From the NCBI RefSeq assembly GCF_000204135.1, contig NC_015408.1:62001-126000 (forward strand): a DNA stretch of 64,000 bases, in the 5' to 3' direction. Below are positions 56,795 through 64,000 of this stretch, in pieces; the stretch's first letter is position 1, and the number at the start of each line of letters is the position of its first letter. The DNA is from Chlamydia pecorum E58. Its GTDB lineage: Bacteria; Chlamydiota; Chlamydiia; Chlamydiales; Chlamydiaceae. Below the pieces are notes generated by a model, which saw nothing but the letters and a program-made list of their open reading frames with translations, ran no database searches and was not told the origin of the DNA. The position numbers were made by a program, and so were the translations under genes.

Positions 56795-58045
56795 TTAGGG
56801 TTCATACCTCGAAAATAATATCGTTGAATTATGTCCACCGAAACCAAAAGAATTCGACATTGCCACGTCAATATCCCAATCTTGGGCTTTATTTGCAACC
56901 ACATCAAAATCTTCTATTTCAGCAATAGGATTTTCTAAATTAATTGTCGGATGAAGCCTCCCTGTGAGAATTGCCTGAATCGTTGCAATTGCTTCAACTC
57001 CACCTGCGGCTCCAAGACAATGACCAATTAAAGACTTCGTAGAGTTCATACGAAGATTCTTCACATGACTACCAAAAGCCTTTTTCATAGCTAAAACCTC
57101 AGAAATATCCCCAAGAGGTGTAGAAGTCCCATGAGCATTGATATAATTCACACGCTCTTTTGCTATCCCAGCAGATTCTAATGCCCCAAGTACACATGCT
57201 GTAATGCCCTCTCCATCATCCCGAGGTGCTGTAATATGGAAGGCATCACATGTGGTATACCCTCCAAGCATCTCAGCAAAAATAGGAGCTTCTCGACGCA
57301 AAGCATTCTCTAAGGTCTCTAAGACAAGGATTCCCGCTCCTTCTCCCATAACAAAACCATCACGATCACGATCCCAAGGTCGAGATGCTTTCTCTGGGGC
57401 ATCATTCCTTTCCGACAAAGCACGATTTGCAATAAAGCCTTCTAATCCTATACGATTCACAGCAGCTTCAGAACCTCCACAAACAATCATATCTGCTCGT
57501 CCTGAAATTAAGTGCTGATACGCAGCTTCTATGCAGTAATTTGAGGTTGCACATGCTGTGGATATAGAAAAATTTGGCCCCATTAGTCCAAAATCCATTG
57601 CAACTAAGGCGGGAGCCATATTGGTAATAATGTAAGGGATAAAAAAGGGAGATACTTTTTTATTTGCGACTAAAATCCTTTCCATCCCTTCATCAAAGGT
57701 TGCTAATCCCCCCATTCCTGAGCCAATAATAGCTCCACAACGCAAAGGATCTGCAGGAAGGTGCTCTTTGTCCCATCGAGACATCGCTATAGCTTTTTTC
57801 GCAGCAACCATAGTGTACGTAATAAAAGGATCCACACGACGAGCTTGTTTTTTATCTAAATAAGGCTCTGGATTAAACTCTGGGACCCAACCAGCAAATC
57901 GCGTAGCATAGTCTTCACATGGGAAGGAAGTAATTGTTTTAACACCACTGACACCTGCAAGTAAATTATCATAAAAGGTATCTATCTCATTGCCCAAGCA
58001 TGAGACTACGCCTAATCCTGTAACAACCACTCGTTTTCTACTCAT
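56795..58045 (-). CDS. fabF: 3-oxoacyl-ACP synthase II
   Basis: Condensing enzyme of type II fatty acid elongation. The 416-aa thiolase-fold protein starts [16 protein letters not shown]. The active-site Cys is in [18 protein letters not shown] near residue 163. The two catalytic histidines are in [11 protein letters not shown] (near 303) and [10 protein letters not shown] (near 340), and the C-terminus has [10 protein letters not shown]. It sits 16 nt after rsfS and 2 nt before the nudix gene. It elongates acyl-ACPs that PlsB, PlsC and PlsX use. Confidence 0.97.
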   Translation of the reverse strand: MSRKRVVVTGLGVVSCLGNEIDTFYDNLLAGVSGVKTITSFPCEDYATRFAGWVPEFNPEPYLDKKQARRVDPFITYTMVAAKKAIAMSRWDKEHLPADPLRCGAIIGSGMGGLATFDEGMERILVANKKVSPFFIPYIITNMAPALVAMDFGLMGPNFSISTACATSNYCIEAAYQHLISGRADMIVCGGSEAAVNRIGLEGFIANRALSERNDAPEKASRPWDRDRDGFVMGEGAGILVLETLENALRREAPIFAEMLGGYTTCDAFHITAPRDDGEGITACVLGALESAGIAKERVNYINAHGTSTPLGDISEVLAMKKAFGSHVKNLRMNSTKSLIGHCLGAAGGVEAIATIQAILTGRLHPTINLENPIAEIEDFDVVANKAQDWDIDVAMSNSFGFGGHNSTILFSRYEP

Positions 58046-58061
58046 ACAGCTCTTTGCTCCA

Positions 58062-58421
58062 TTAAGAGGCTAGAAGTTTTGAGGTAATAATGGAACCATC
58101 TTTCCACAACTCTTCCAAACGATATTGCGCTCGAATCGAGGATACAAACAAATGAATAACAATGAATCCATAATCTATAACTACCCAATCACTATGATTT
58201 AGGCCCTCTACACACAGAGGAATTACATTTTGTTTTTTTAATTCAACAATGATTTCATCTGCTAAAGCTTTAACATGTACGCAAACGTTTCCTTCGGCAA
58301 ATACAAAATAGTTTGTAAATGCAGAAAGATTGCTCACATCTAAAACTACAGGATTATTGCCCTTTTTCTGATCAATAATCTTAGCTATAGTCTTCAATAA
58401 ATTAATATAAAATAACTCCAT
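58062..58421 (-). CDS. rsfS: Ribosomal silencing factor RsfS (Iojap family)
   Basis: A 119-aa member of the RsfS/DUF143 family that binds L14 and blocks subunit joining. Family landmarks are VVLDVSNLSAFTNYFVFAEG (about residues 25-44) and GLNHSDWVVIDYGFIVIHLF near residue 79. It has no signal peptide. It is the first gene before fabF (16 nt) and 59 nt downstream of the HAD phosphatase gene on the same strand. The identification is good by motif and by CT769 position. Confidence 0.9.
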   Translation of the reverse strand: MELFYINLLKTIAKIIDQKKGNNPVVLDVSNLSAFTNYFVFAEGNVCVHVKALADEIIVELKKQNVIPLCVEGLNHSDWVVIDYGFIVIHLFVSSIRAQYRLEELWKDGSIITSKLLAS

Positions 58422-58480
58422 AGAGATCCGCTCGAGAATACCCGATTATCCAAGATAAGGTCGAGCTTTTTTTAATCCCC

Positions 58481-59122
58481 CTAAATGATATTCCAGTAAC
58501 ACTTTTTTGCCATTTTCTTTAACTGCCCTCTAGGACGAATCACTGTTTTCTCCTCTCCCAAGAGAAGAAACGGCAAATCAAGAATATGATCAGAAAATGT
58601 ATGACTTCTGGCTTGGCAAATCTTTTTCAGATAGCTCAAGATCCTAGCCTTTTTCTCTCCCGTTAAACATTTATTCTGGATTAATCGCTCTGCAGATTCT
58701 TTTTGGTAAGATGAAGCATACCACAGCTGAATCCCCAAACGTTCTGCTATGGGGCCAACAATAAAATCTGGAGAAGAAGAAAATAAAATCACCTGGCTAT
58801 TAGGGGCATTAAAGGCTTCTTCAAGACCTTCTATAGCTGGAGCGTAAAAATCTTTGGTCGTTAAACTATCAACAAAATCTCTAGCACAACTATACAAACT
58901 GTCCTGAGAAACATTGACAAACAGATGATTTACAATTTGAGTATAGAGAGAGGGTAAATCTAAAAAAAAAAATTTAAAACCTAAAAATCTTGCGACACAC
59001 TTAGGAACACTCTTATAAGGAAAGAGTCGGTGAAGTAGAGCATAACGATAGAACTTCCAACTACTATTTCCTTGAAGAAGGGTCCCATCTAAGTCGAAAG
59101 CATAGATACAACACCGCGTCAT
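58481..59122 (-). CDS. HAD-superfamily phosphatase
   Basis: A 213-aa HAD hydrolase of the phosphoserine-phosphatase-like (HAD-IB) class. Motif I FDLDGTLLQGNSSW is at residues 9-22, motif II VILFSSSPDF near residue 110, the Lys in GEKKARI near 152, and motif III DHILDLPFLLLGEE near 177. The exact substrate is unknown. It overlaps the coiled-coil gene upstream by the ATGA tetranucleotide (59119-59122), a sign of coupling. A short hydrophobic-basic region (LHRLFPYKSVPK) is not a clear membrane anchor. Confidence 0.8.
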   Translation of the reverse strand: MTRCCIYAFDLDGTLLQGNSSWKFYRYALLHRLFPYKSVPKCVARFLGFKFFFLDLPSLYTQIVNHLFVNVSQDSLYSCARDFVDSLTTKDFYAPAIEGLEEAFNAPNSQVILFSSSPDFIVGPIAERLGIQLWYASSYQKESAERLIQNKCLTGEKKARILSYLKKICQARSHTFSDHILDLPFLLLGEEKTVIRPRGQLKKMAKKCYWNII

Positions 59123-60765
59123 AACATCTGCTGGATTTGCTTTTTCAACATTAAAATACTTTGATCTAGCTCCTCTAGAGCTTGTTTATCCTCCTCCACA
59201 AGAGAACTGTACTGCATAGCGCGATCAAAGTCCAACCCTGAAGACCCCAGCAACTTCTTGTCTTTCTCTAATTTTTCTTTTAATTCCTTGCGACGCTCGA
59301 GACGCTGCGACAAGACTTGACGCATATTTTCAAGCTTTTCTCGAGAATCCGAAGACGATAATAACCGCTCTTCAAAAAAATTCGTAATCATTGTCAAAGC
59401 TTGATTCAATTGGTTGTCTAAAGAAATTTTTTCAGGCAGAGGGATATAATTCATCTTTGCAAGAGCCTCTTTAAGCTCCTGCCACTCTTCCTTAGAAGAG
59501 GAAGTAATATTTCCAGCCTCACAAGCTTGAGAAAACTCAACTATCCGAGAGGACATCGTTTGAATTGCCTCTTGTTTTGCTAGGCTCTCTTTTAATAAGC
59601 GTTCCTGATAAATTTGCTCTGCAGCTTCTTGCTTTACATGTAACCGGTCAAATAAGACCTGGAGTTCTGCTTTCAATGCAACCACATCGTCATGCACAAG
59701 ATCTAATGCTCGGATACGCTTTGCTATACCTTCCAAGTGCTTACGAACTTTAATGAGATCCTCTTCCTCTTCTACGATCTTCTCTGCAGCCTCCAAAAGC
59801 CCCCTTACTTCCTTAGAGTTTTCAACAGAAGCCGCACGCAACCGCCCCTGCTCTTGTCGGATCTCTTTTTCTAGCCCTTTTAGCTGATCCCAACATTGGC
59901 CGAGCTTCAAACGTGTTTCAGAAAATATATTAGAAGAAACAAAAAGTTTCTTAGCAACGTTCTGGAGATTTTTTATTTCCTTTCTTAAAAAAAAAACAGA
60001 ACGCTTCAAAGCAGCTTTATCTGCTTTTGCAAAATATCTTGAAATAAACGCATTGACATCTTCGTGGAAAACACCACTAACTTTTTCTATAAGCTCTTTA
60101 CGCAAAGGAAATACTTGATTTCCCAATACAGATAGCCGCTGAAAAAATTCGCTTTTCAACTTCATCCGCATTCCCACATTCATGAGCTCTTTACGAAGCG
60201 CTACAATTTTCGTAGAAAAACTACTTAACCATACAAGAGTCGCATGCTGAGTTTTATAAAATTCGCGATGCTTTTCTAGTGCCTGCGTTTCTAAAAATAC
60301 AGCGTCAACATCATCACTATTTACATTTTGCAAGGCTGTATTCACGTCTTTTTCTAAACAGGAAATCGCCAGCTCAATTTGATCTGTCACAAAAGCACCA
60401 TCACCATCAGCAAGAGCCTTAATGCGGCGCCCTTCTTTGGTAAGCTCTAGGTAACGATTCCAAGACTCAGCTTTCTTTCCAGCATCCTTTTCCTGATGGA
60501 ATAAAGGCAAACAATGCTTACGTATTGCCCAAAAAAGCCTTAGATTAGCGTCTGTTGCATCATTCAAGGCTTCCTCCATCCGATCCAAGCTAAATGTGAT
60601 CTGCTCCTCTGACGAAGGAAATTTTGTCAATTCTTCTAGAAACATTGCAAGAGCATTTTCCGAAGCTATCTTATTTCCCCGCATACACCTCTCACCTGAC
60701 TCTGTTAAAACGCCTTGACCTTGCCTTGTTTGCTCTGAAGAAAAACTGTTATCTGAGGTATCCAT
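59119..60765 (-). CDS. Coiled-coil-rich hypothetical protein
   Basis: A 548-aa protein matching CT768 by position; no named domain is recognised. After a Ser/Gln/Glu-rich start (DTSDNSFSSEQTRQGQGV) nearly the whole sequence is Lys/Glu/Leu-rich alpha helix with heptad spacing, for example KELIEKVSGVF, RKEIKNLQNVAKKLFVSS, KAELQVLFDRLHVKQEAAEQ and RKELKEKLEKDKKLLG. There is no signal peptide or transmembrane segment. It could be a cytoplasmic scaffold or an exported effector; sequence alone does not decide. It overlaps the HAD gene by 4 nt and is divergent from mqnC. Confidence 0.7.
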   Translation of the reverse strand: MDTSDNSFSSEQTRQGQGVLTESGERCMRGNKIASENALAMFLEELTKFPSSEEQITFSLDRMEEALNDATDANLRLFWAIRKHCLPLFHQEKDAGKKAESWNRYLELTKEGRRIKALADGDGAFVTDQIELAISCLEKDVNTALQNVNSDDVDAVFLETQALEKHREFYKTQHATLVWLSSFSTKIVALRKELMNVGMRMKLKSEFFQRLSVLGNQVFPLRKELIEKVSGVFHEDVNAFISRYFAKADKAALKRSVFFLRKEIKNLQNVAKKLFVSSNIFSETRLKLGQCWDQLKGLEKEIRQEQGRLRAASVENSKEVRGLLEAAEKIVEEEEDLIKVRKHLEGIAKRIRALDLVHDDVVALKAELQVLFDRLHVKQEAAEQIYQERLLKESLAKQEAIQTMSSRIVEFSQACEAGNITSSSKEEWQELKEALAKMNYIPLPEKISLDNQLNQALTMITNFFEERLLSSSDSREKLENMRQVLSQRLERRKELKEKLEKDKKLLGSSGLDFDRAMQYSSLVEEDKQALEELDQSILMLKKQIQQML

Positions 60766-60812
60766 AAAACAATAGGGTAGAACTTGAAAAGAAAATCTGT
60801 AGAGAGTAAAGT

Positions 60813-61901
60813 GTGCGTTCCGAGCTCTTTATCGTCAATTGTTTTATGAACTCCCATCGACTATCCTTTAAAGAAGGGCTAGAAATACTGGTTTCCTCTC
60901 CATTGTCAGAGCTTAAACAGTTGGCAAACGCCATTCGAGAACAGCGACATCCCAATAAAGAAGTTACCTATGTCCTCGATGCGAATCCAAATTATACAAA
61001 CATCTGTAAGATGAATTGTACGTTCTGTGCCTTTTATAGAAAACCACACTCTCCAGATGCTTATTTACTGTCTCTTGAGGATTTTCGTAAATTATTAAAA
61101 TATTATACAACGCTAGGAATCAAAACAGTCTTGTTACAGGGAGGAGTTCATCCTACGATTGGTATAGATTATCTGGAGTCTTTAGTTCGTGTTACCGTAC
61201 AAGAATTCCCCTCTATACATCCACATTTTTTTTCTGCTGTTGAAATTCACCATGCAGCTTTAGTTTCTCGTATCAGTGAAGAAGAAGCTCTCAATAGGCT
61301 TTGGCAAGCTGGGTTAAGAACTATTCCTGGGGGTGGTGCAGAAATTCTTTCAGAGCGCGTTAGAAAACTTATCTCTCCTAAAAAAATGGGCCCTGGCGGA
61401 TGGTTAAATTTTCATAAGCTCAGTCATAAGGTCGGCTTTCGGACCACAGCAACTATGATGTTTGGTCATGTAGAAACATTGGAAGATATCCTGATCCATC
61501 TTGAATCACTACGTGAAGCTCAAGATGAATGCCCCGGCTTTCTGAGCTTTATTCCTTGGAGCTATAAGCCTCAAAACTCTCCTCTGGGCAAAAAAATCCC
61601 TCCAAGACATACAGAAGAGATGTATTATCGTATTTTGGCAGTAGCACGTATCTTTTTAGACAACTTCGACCATATAGCTGCTTCATGGTTTGGAGAGGGG
61701 AAGGAAGTTGGAGCTCGAGCATTACATTATGGTGCTGATGATTTTGGAGGCACCATTTTAGATGAAAGCGTGCATAAGTGTGCAGGATGGGAACTAAAAA
61801 GCACTGAAAACGAAATCCGCGAGATCATCCAGAAAGCAGGCTTTATTCCTGTAGAAAGAAATTCTTTCTTTCAGCGCATCGAGACAATTTCTTACCCATA
61901 G
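60813..61901 (+). CDS. mqnC: Radical SAM dehypoxanthine futalosine cyclase family protein
   Basis: Belongs to the MqnC/MqnE/CofH group; chlamydiae make menaquinone by the futalosine pathway. The 362-aa protein has the iron-sulfur motif CKMNCTFCAFYRKP (CxxxCxxC) near residue 67, preceded by VTYVLDANPNYTNI. LLQGGVHPTIGIDYLESL near 115 and HHAALVSRISEEEAL near 148 are family blocks, and EILSERVRKLI near 182. The frame opens with GTG at 60813; an ATG at 60846 (MNSHRLSFKEG) aligns as well with relatives and has no clear ribosome site either. It overlaps miaA tail to tail by 10 nt. MqnC rather than MqnE is my best guess from length and the CT767 position. Confidence 0.85.
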   Translation: MRSELFIVNCFMNSHRLSFKEGLEILVSSPLSELKQLANAIREQRHPNKEVTYVLDANPNYTNICKMNCTFCAFYRKPHSPDAYLLSLEDFRKLLKYYTTLGIKTVLLQGGVHPTIGIDYLESLVRVTVQEFPSIHPHFFSAVEIHHAALVSRISEEEALNRLWQAGLRTIPGGGAEILSERVRKLISPKKMGPGGWLNFHKLSHKVGFRTTATMMFGHVETLEDILIHLESLREAQDECPGFLSFIPWSYKPQNSPLGKKIPPRHTEEMYYRILAVARIFLDNFDHIAASWFGEGKEVGARALHYGADDFGGTILDESVHKCAGWELKSTENEIREIIQKAGFIPVERNSFFQRIETISYP

Positions 61902-62911
61902 AGATGGTAATCCTCTGCAATTCTTTCTGCAATGGAAGTCGCAGTTAGCCCTAGCGTAGGGAGCTCTCGAAACATGCTATAGCGCTTAAACCATGTTCTT
62001 TGCTTTTTCGTATATCGCCAGCTATTAGAAAAAAATTTTTGTTTGACTTCTAAATAATGATCTTCTGGCTCTCCACATTCTATGAACTCTATCCATTCGC
62101 GATACCCTATAGCTTTTGCCGCAGAGGGATTGTGTTTTATCCCCTGAGCCAAAAGGTTTCGCACCTCTTCTAGCAATCCCTCTTGAAGCATCTTGTCACA
62201 GCGAATATATAATTGCTGTTTTAACATCTCTTGATGGGGAGAAAGAAACCAAGCACGACAAGAGTACTCTGATGAGCAGACAGGACGGTCATTCCACTTA
62301 TGATCACTGACACGCTTTCCAGTAATTCTCATAATTTCCAAGGCACGAATAATTTTATTGCGATCATTTTTCGTAATCGTTAAGGCGTATTGAGGATCTA
62401 AAGACTTTACTTCTTCATAAAGAGCTGCCAAACCAACCTTTTCTGCATGAGCCTCTAACGCGGAGCGTACATAGACATCTCCTGCTGGGCCCTGCGGAGG
62501 TCCAGCTAAAAACGCATGAAAATAAAAGCCTGTACCCCCAACTAAAATAGGCACTTTATTTCTTGCAAAAATTGCTTGACACGCGTGGATAGCTTCATAA
62601 TAAAAATCGACAACGTTGAAAGGCTCTTGAACATGACACACATCAATTAAATGATGTGGGATAACGCGCCTCATTTCCCAGGGAACCTTAGCCGTGCCAA
62701 TATCCATGCCTTGATAAACTTGCATAGAATCTACTGAGACAATTTCCCCGTCAATCATAGAAGCTAATTTTAAAGAAACCTCGGTTTTCCCTGAGCCAGT
62801 AGGGCCTGCAAGCAAAATCACTGTACGTTTAAATAGCTTCACGAACTGCTTTTGAGGCTCAAGACGCTGCTCAATTTCTATAGATAAAGCAGTAGGTTCT
62901 GGTAGCAACAT
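61892..62911 (-). CDS. miaA: tRNA dimethylallyltransferase
   Basis: Adds an isopentenyl group to A37 of tRNAs reading UNN codons, using dimethylallyl-PP from the pathway that IspE serves. The 339-aa protein starts at the ATG at 62911; a TTG at 62917 would add MG. The P-loop AGPTGSGKTEVSLKLA is near residue 36, SVDSMQVYQGMDIGTAKV near 60, HHLIDVCHVQEPFNVVDFY near 87 and LVGGTGFYFHAFL near 123. RYTKKQRTWFKRY near 310 is the tRNA-binding C-terminal part. It lies 8 nt after the rsbV-like gene and overlaps mqnC by 10 nt. Confidence 0.96.
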   Translation of the reverse strand: MLLPEPTALSIEIEQRLEPQKQFVKLFKRTVILLAGPTGSGKTEVSLKLASMIDGEIVSVDSMQVYQGMDIGTAKVPWEMRRVIPHHLIDVCHVQEPFNVVDFYYEAIHACQAIFARNKVPILVGGTGFYFHAFLAGPPQGPAGDVYVRSALEAHAEKVGLAALYEEVKSLDPQYALTITKNDRNKIIRALEIMRITGKRVSDHKWNDRPVCSSEYSCRAWFLSPHQEMLKQQLYIRCDKMLQEGLLEEVRNLLAQGIKHNPSAAKAIGYREWIEFIECGEPEDHYLEVKQKFFSNSWRYTKKQRTWFKRYSMFRELPTLGLTATSIAERIAEDYHLYG

Positions 62912-62919
62912 ACCCAAAA

Positions 62920-63252
62920 CTAAAATTTACTGAAACATTCCTGTTCTGAATGACACAATGATAACAGTTGGTCTACCCCAGCCATACGCAACACTTCAGC
63001 GACCTGATCTTGCATACAACATATGCATAATCTTCCCTGCAATCCTTGTAGGAACTTGAATATAGACAGGACAAGACGAATCCCAGCACTACTGATATAG
63101 TGCATTTCCTGCATATTTATAACAATTTTATGCTTACCTAAGGAAATTTGCTGTTGGAGATATTCCTCTACTTTTGGCACTGCTACAGCATCCAAAGCTC
63201 CTTGCAAAGAAACAACAATAATCTCTCCATATTCCCTGATCGTGATATCCAT
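62920..63252 (-). CDS. rsbV: STAS anti-anti-sigma factor, RsbV type
   Basis: A 110-aa single-STAS-domain protein of the partner-switching type. MDITIREYGEIIVVSLQGAL opens it and INMQEMHYISSAGIRLVLSI near residue 55 has the phosphorylatable serine region (SSAG). A longer frame starting with TTG at 63318 adds 22 hydrophobic residues; GGAG 9 nt before the ATG at 63252 and the family start support the short form. It matches CT765 (RsbV2), one of two RsbV paralogues that in chlamydiae work with RsbW and RsbU. No kinase or phosphatase gene is nearby. It is immediately upstream of miaA. Confidence 0.9.
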   Translation of the reverse strand: MDITIREYGEIIVVSLQGALDAVAVPKVEEYLQQQISLGKHKIVINMQEMHYISSAGIRLVLSIFKFLQGLQGRLCICCMQDQVAEVLRMAGVDQLLSLCHSEQECFSKF

Positions 63253-63327
63253 ACGAAGTATCTCCAACAGCATCTCGAAAATATTAGGTATATTATTTAC
63301 GATAAAAATAAAAAACAATGTACTCTC

Positions 63328-64000
63328 ATGGCCAGATTTTTTTTTAAGAGCATTTTCTCTCCAGGCCCTAAGTACTCTGTACTTACAGCTTTTACTGTGA
63401 TTTTTTTAAGTGCGTTAATCTGTGTCCCAACATTTTGTCTATTACTTTTTCCTAACCAAGCTCTTATCTCGAAAACAAAAGATTACCCCATAAAAAACCT
63501 CTTTTTAAAACCTACAAGCTTGCATAAACTCCCCGGAATTGTCTTCTCTGAACTTTTAGGGCTTTTTGCAGATGAATCTACCTCTTTGCAAAGCTTTTCC
63601 ATAACACAGGCAGAAAACACCCTAAACCGCCTAGGAATCTTTTCTTCACTATCCATCAAAAAAGTCCCTGATTACAAAGGGATTGCTATTTTCTACGCAT
63701 TGAAAGATCCTATGGCCTATGTCGCAAACCAATCTAACATGCTATTCGATCTCGAAGGAGACCTATTCCCTTGCCTTCCATATTTCCCTTCTCTTAATCT
63801 CCCTCAGGTATTTTTCCCAGAACACGATCTTTCCTCTTCCAACATCCCAAAAGAGAAAACTTTATTAATTACTCGACTCCTTCAAGAATTCCCAAGCCTA
63901 TCAATGACTATAGATTTAACAACATACGACACTTACCCAGGAGAAATCCTTATTTCCCTACCATCTGGAGACTTTTTACGTCTTCCTAAACAAGATTTTT
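63328..64000 (+). CDS. ftsQ: FtsQ-like cell-division protein, truncated by window end
   Basis: An open frame of 224 codons from the ATG at 63328 to the window edge with no stop. It starts MARFFFKSIFSPGPKYSVLT and has one strong transmembrane segment (about residues 18-46, AFTVIFLSALICVPTFCLLLF), then an outside region with a POTRA-like pattern (SFSITQAENTLNRLGIFSSL and SIKKVPDYKGIAIFYALKDP). The type II topology with a short cytoplasmic tail fits FtsQ/DivIB, and the position matches CT764, reported as a chlamydial FtsQ homologue. It is divergent from rsbV over 75 bp. The C-terminus is missing from the window only. Confidence 0.75.
   Translation, partial: MARFFFKSIFSPGPKYSVLTAFTVIFLSALICVPTFCLLLFPNQALISKTKDYPIKNLFLKPTSLHKLPGIVFSELLGLFADESTSLQSFSITQAENTLNRLGIFSSLSIKKVPDYKGIAIFYALKDPMAYVANQSNMLFDLEGDLFPCLPYFPSLNLPQVFFPEHDLSSSNIPKEKTLLITRLLQEFPSLSMTIDLTTYDTYPGEILISLPSGDFLRLPKQDF

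Noticed and set aside
62920..63318. Longer rsbV starting at TTG 63318
   Set aside because: The added 22 residues are not STAS-like, and the ATG at 63252 has a good ribosome site.

Overview
The window is ordinary chromosome of a Chlamydia species (Chlamydiaceae, obligate intracellular). I base this on the near-continuous gene order glmS-glmM, pmpD, plsX-rpmF, rne, plsB, ptr, rpsF-rpsR-rplI-ispE, pth-rplY, tRNA-Gln, glgA, pgsA, fused glyQS, dnaG, mutS-uvrC, rpsN-rpmJ, rpmH-rnpA, cysS, lysS, priA, a bioF-like gene, aas, plsC, cysQ, ldh, ppa, nudix, fabF, rsfS, mqnC, miaA, rsbV and ftsQ-like, which I know as the CT816 to CT764 stretch of C. trachomatis. The pcnB-lpxB pair between glmM and pmpD is the arrangement I associate with the C. 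pneumoniae/C. psittaci side of the genus. The PmpD/Pmp21-type autotransporter (about 1404 aa) is shorter than the C. pneumoniae Pmp21 I remember (about 1609 aa), so a relative such as C. pecorum is possible. Species is an inference, not a measurement.

Layout. 1-6.6 kb: amino-sugar and lipid A genes (glmS, glmM, pcnB, lpxB). 6.7-9.4 kb: two tandem, mutually similar proteins with a long hydrophobic hairpin, probably inclusion-membrane (Inc)-like. 9.4-13.6 kb: the Pmp autotransporter. 13.7-18.2 kb: DUF177-rpmF-plsX opposite rne-plsB. 18.2-22.4 kb: an M16 metalloprotease lipoprotein and a membrane transporter. 22.6-26.4 kb: a small orphan gene, ribosomal protein genes, ispE, pth, rplY and tRNA-Gln. 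26.5-31.9 kb: glgA, pgsA and glyQS. 32-40.6 kb: small secreted proteins, dnaG, mutS-uvrC, an Asp23-like and a GYF-domain protein. 40.6-43 kb: ribosomal proteins S14, L36 and L34, RnpA and a thioredoxin-fold protein. 43-50 kb: cysS, lysS, a thioredoxin with an intact CxxC, and priA. 50-55.5 kb: bioF-like, acyl-ACP synthetase, plsC, cysQ and ldh. 55.6-64 kb: ppa, nudix, fabF, rsfS, HAD phosphatase, coiled-coil protein, mqnC, miaA, rsbV and the start of an ftsQ-like gene that runs off the window.

Together these genes cover phospholipid synthesis (PlsX, PlsB, PlsC, acyl-ACP synthetase, FabF, PgsA), envelope precursors (GlmS, GlmM, LpxB), DNA replication and repair (DnaG, PriA, MutS, UvrC), translation and RNA processing. 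There is no CRISPR array, phage, insertion sequence or other mobile element. Genes are packed tightly: seven convergent pairs overlap at their 3' ends.

No dramatic new system is visible. The best leads are the paralogous Inc-like pair, three thioredoxin-fold exported proteins of which only one keeps CxxC, a bioF-like gene sitting in a lipid operon, short secreted or orphan genes at 22.6 and 32.7 kb, and leader or operator-like structures upstream of rplY, rne and pcnB.
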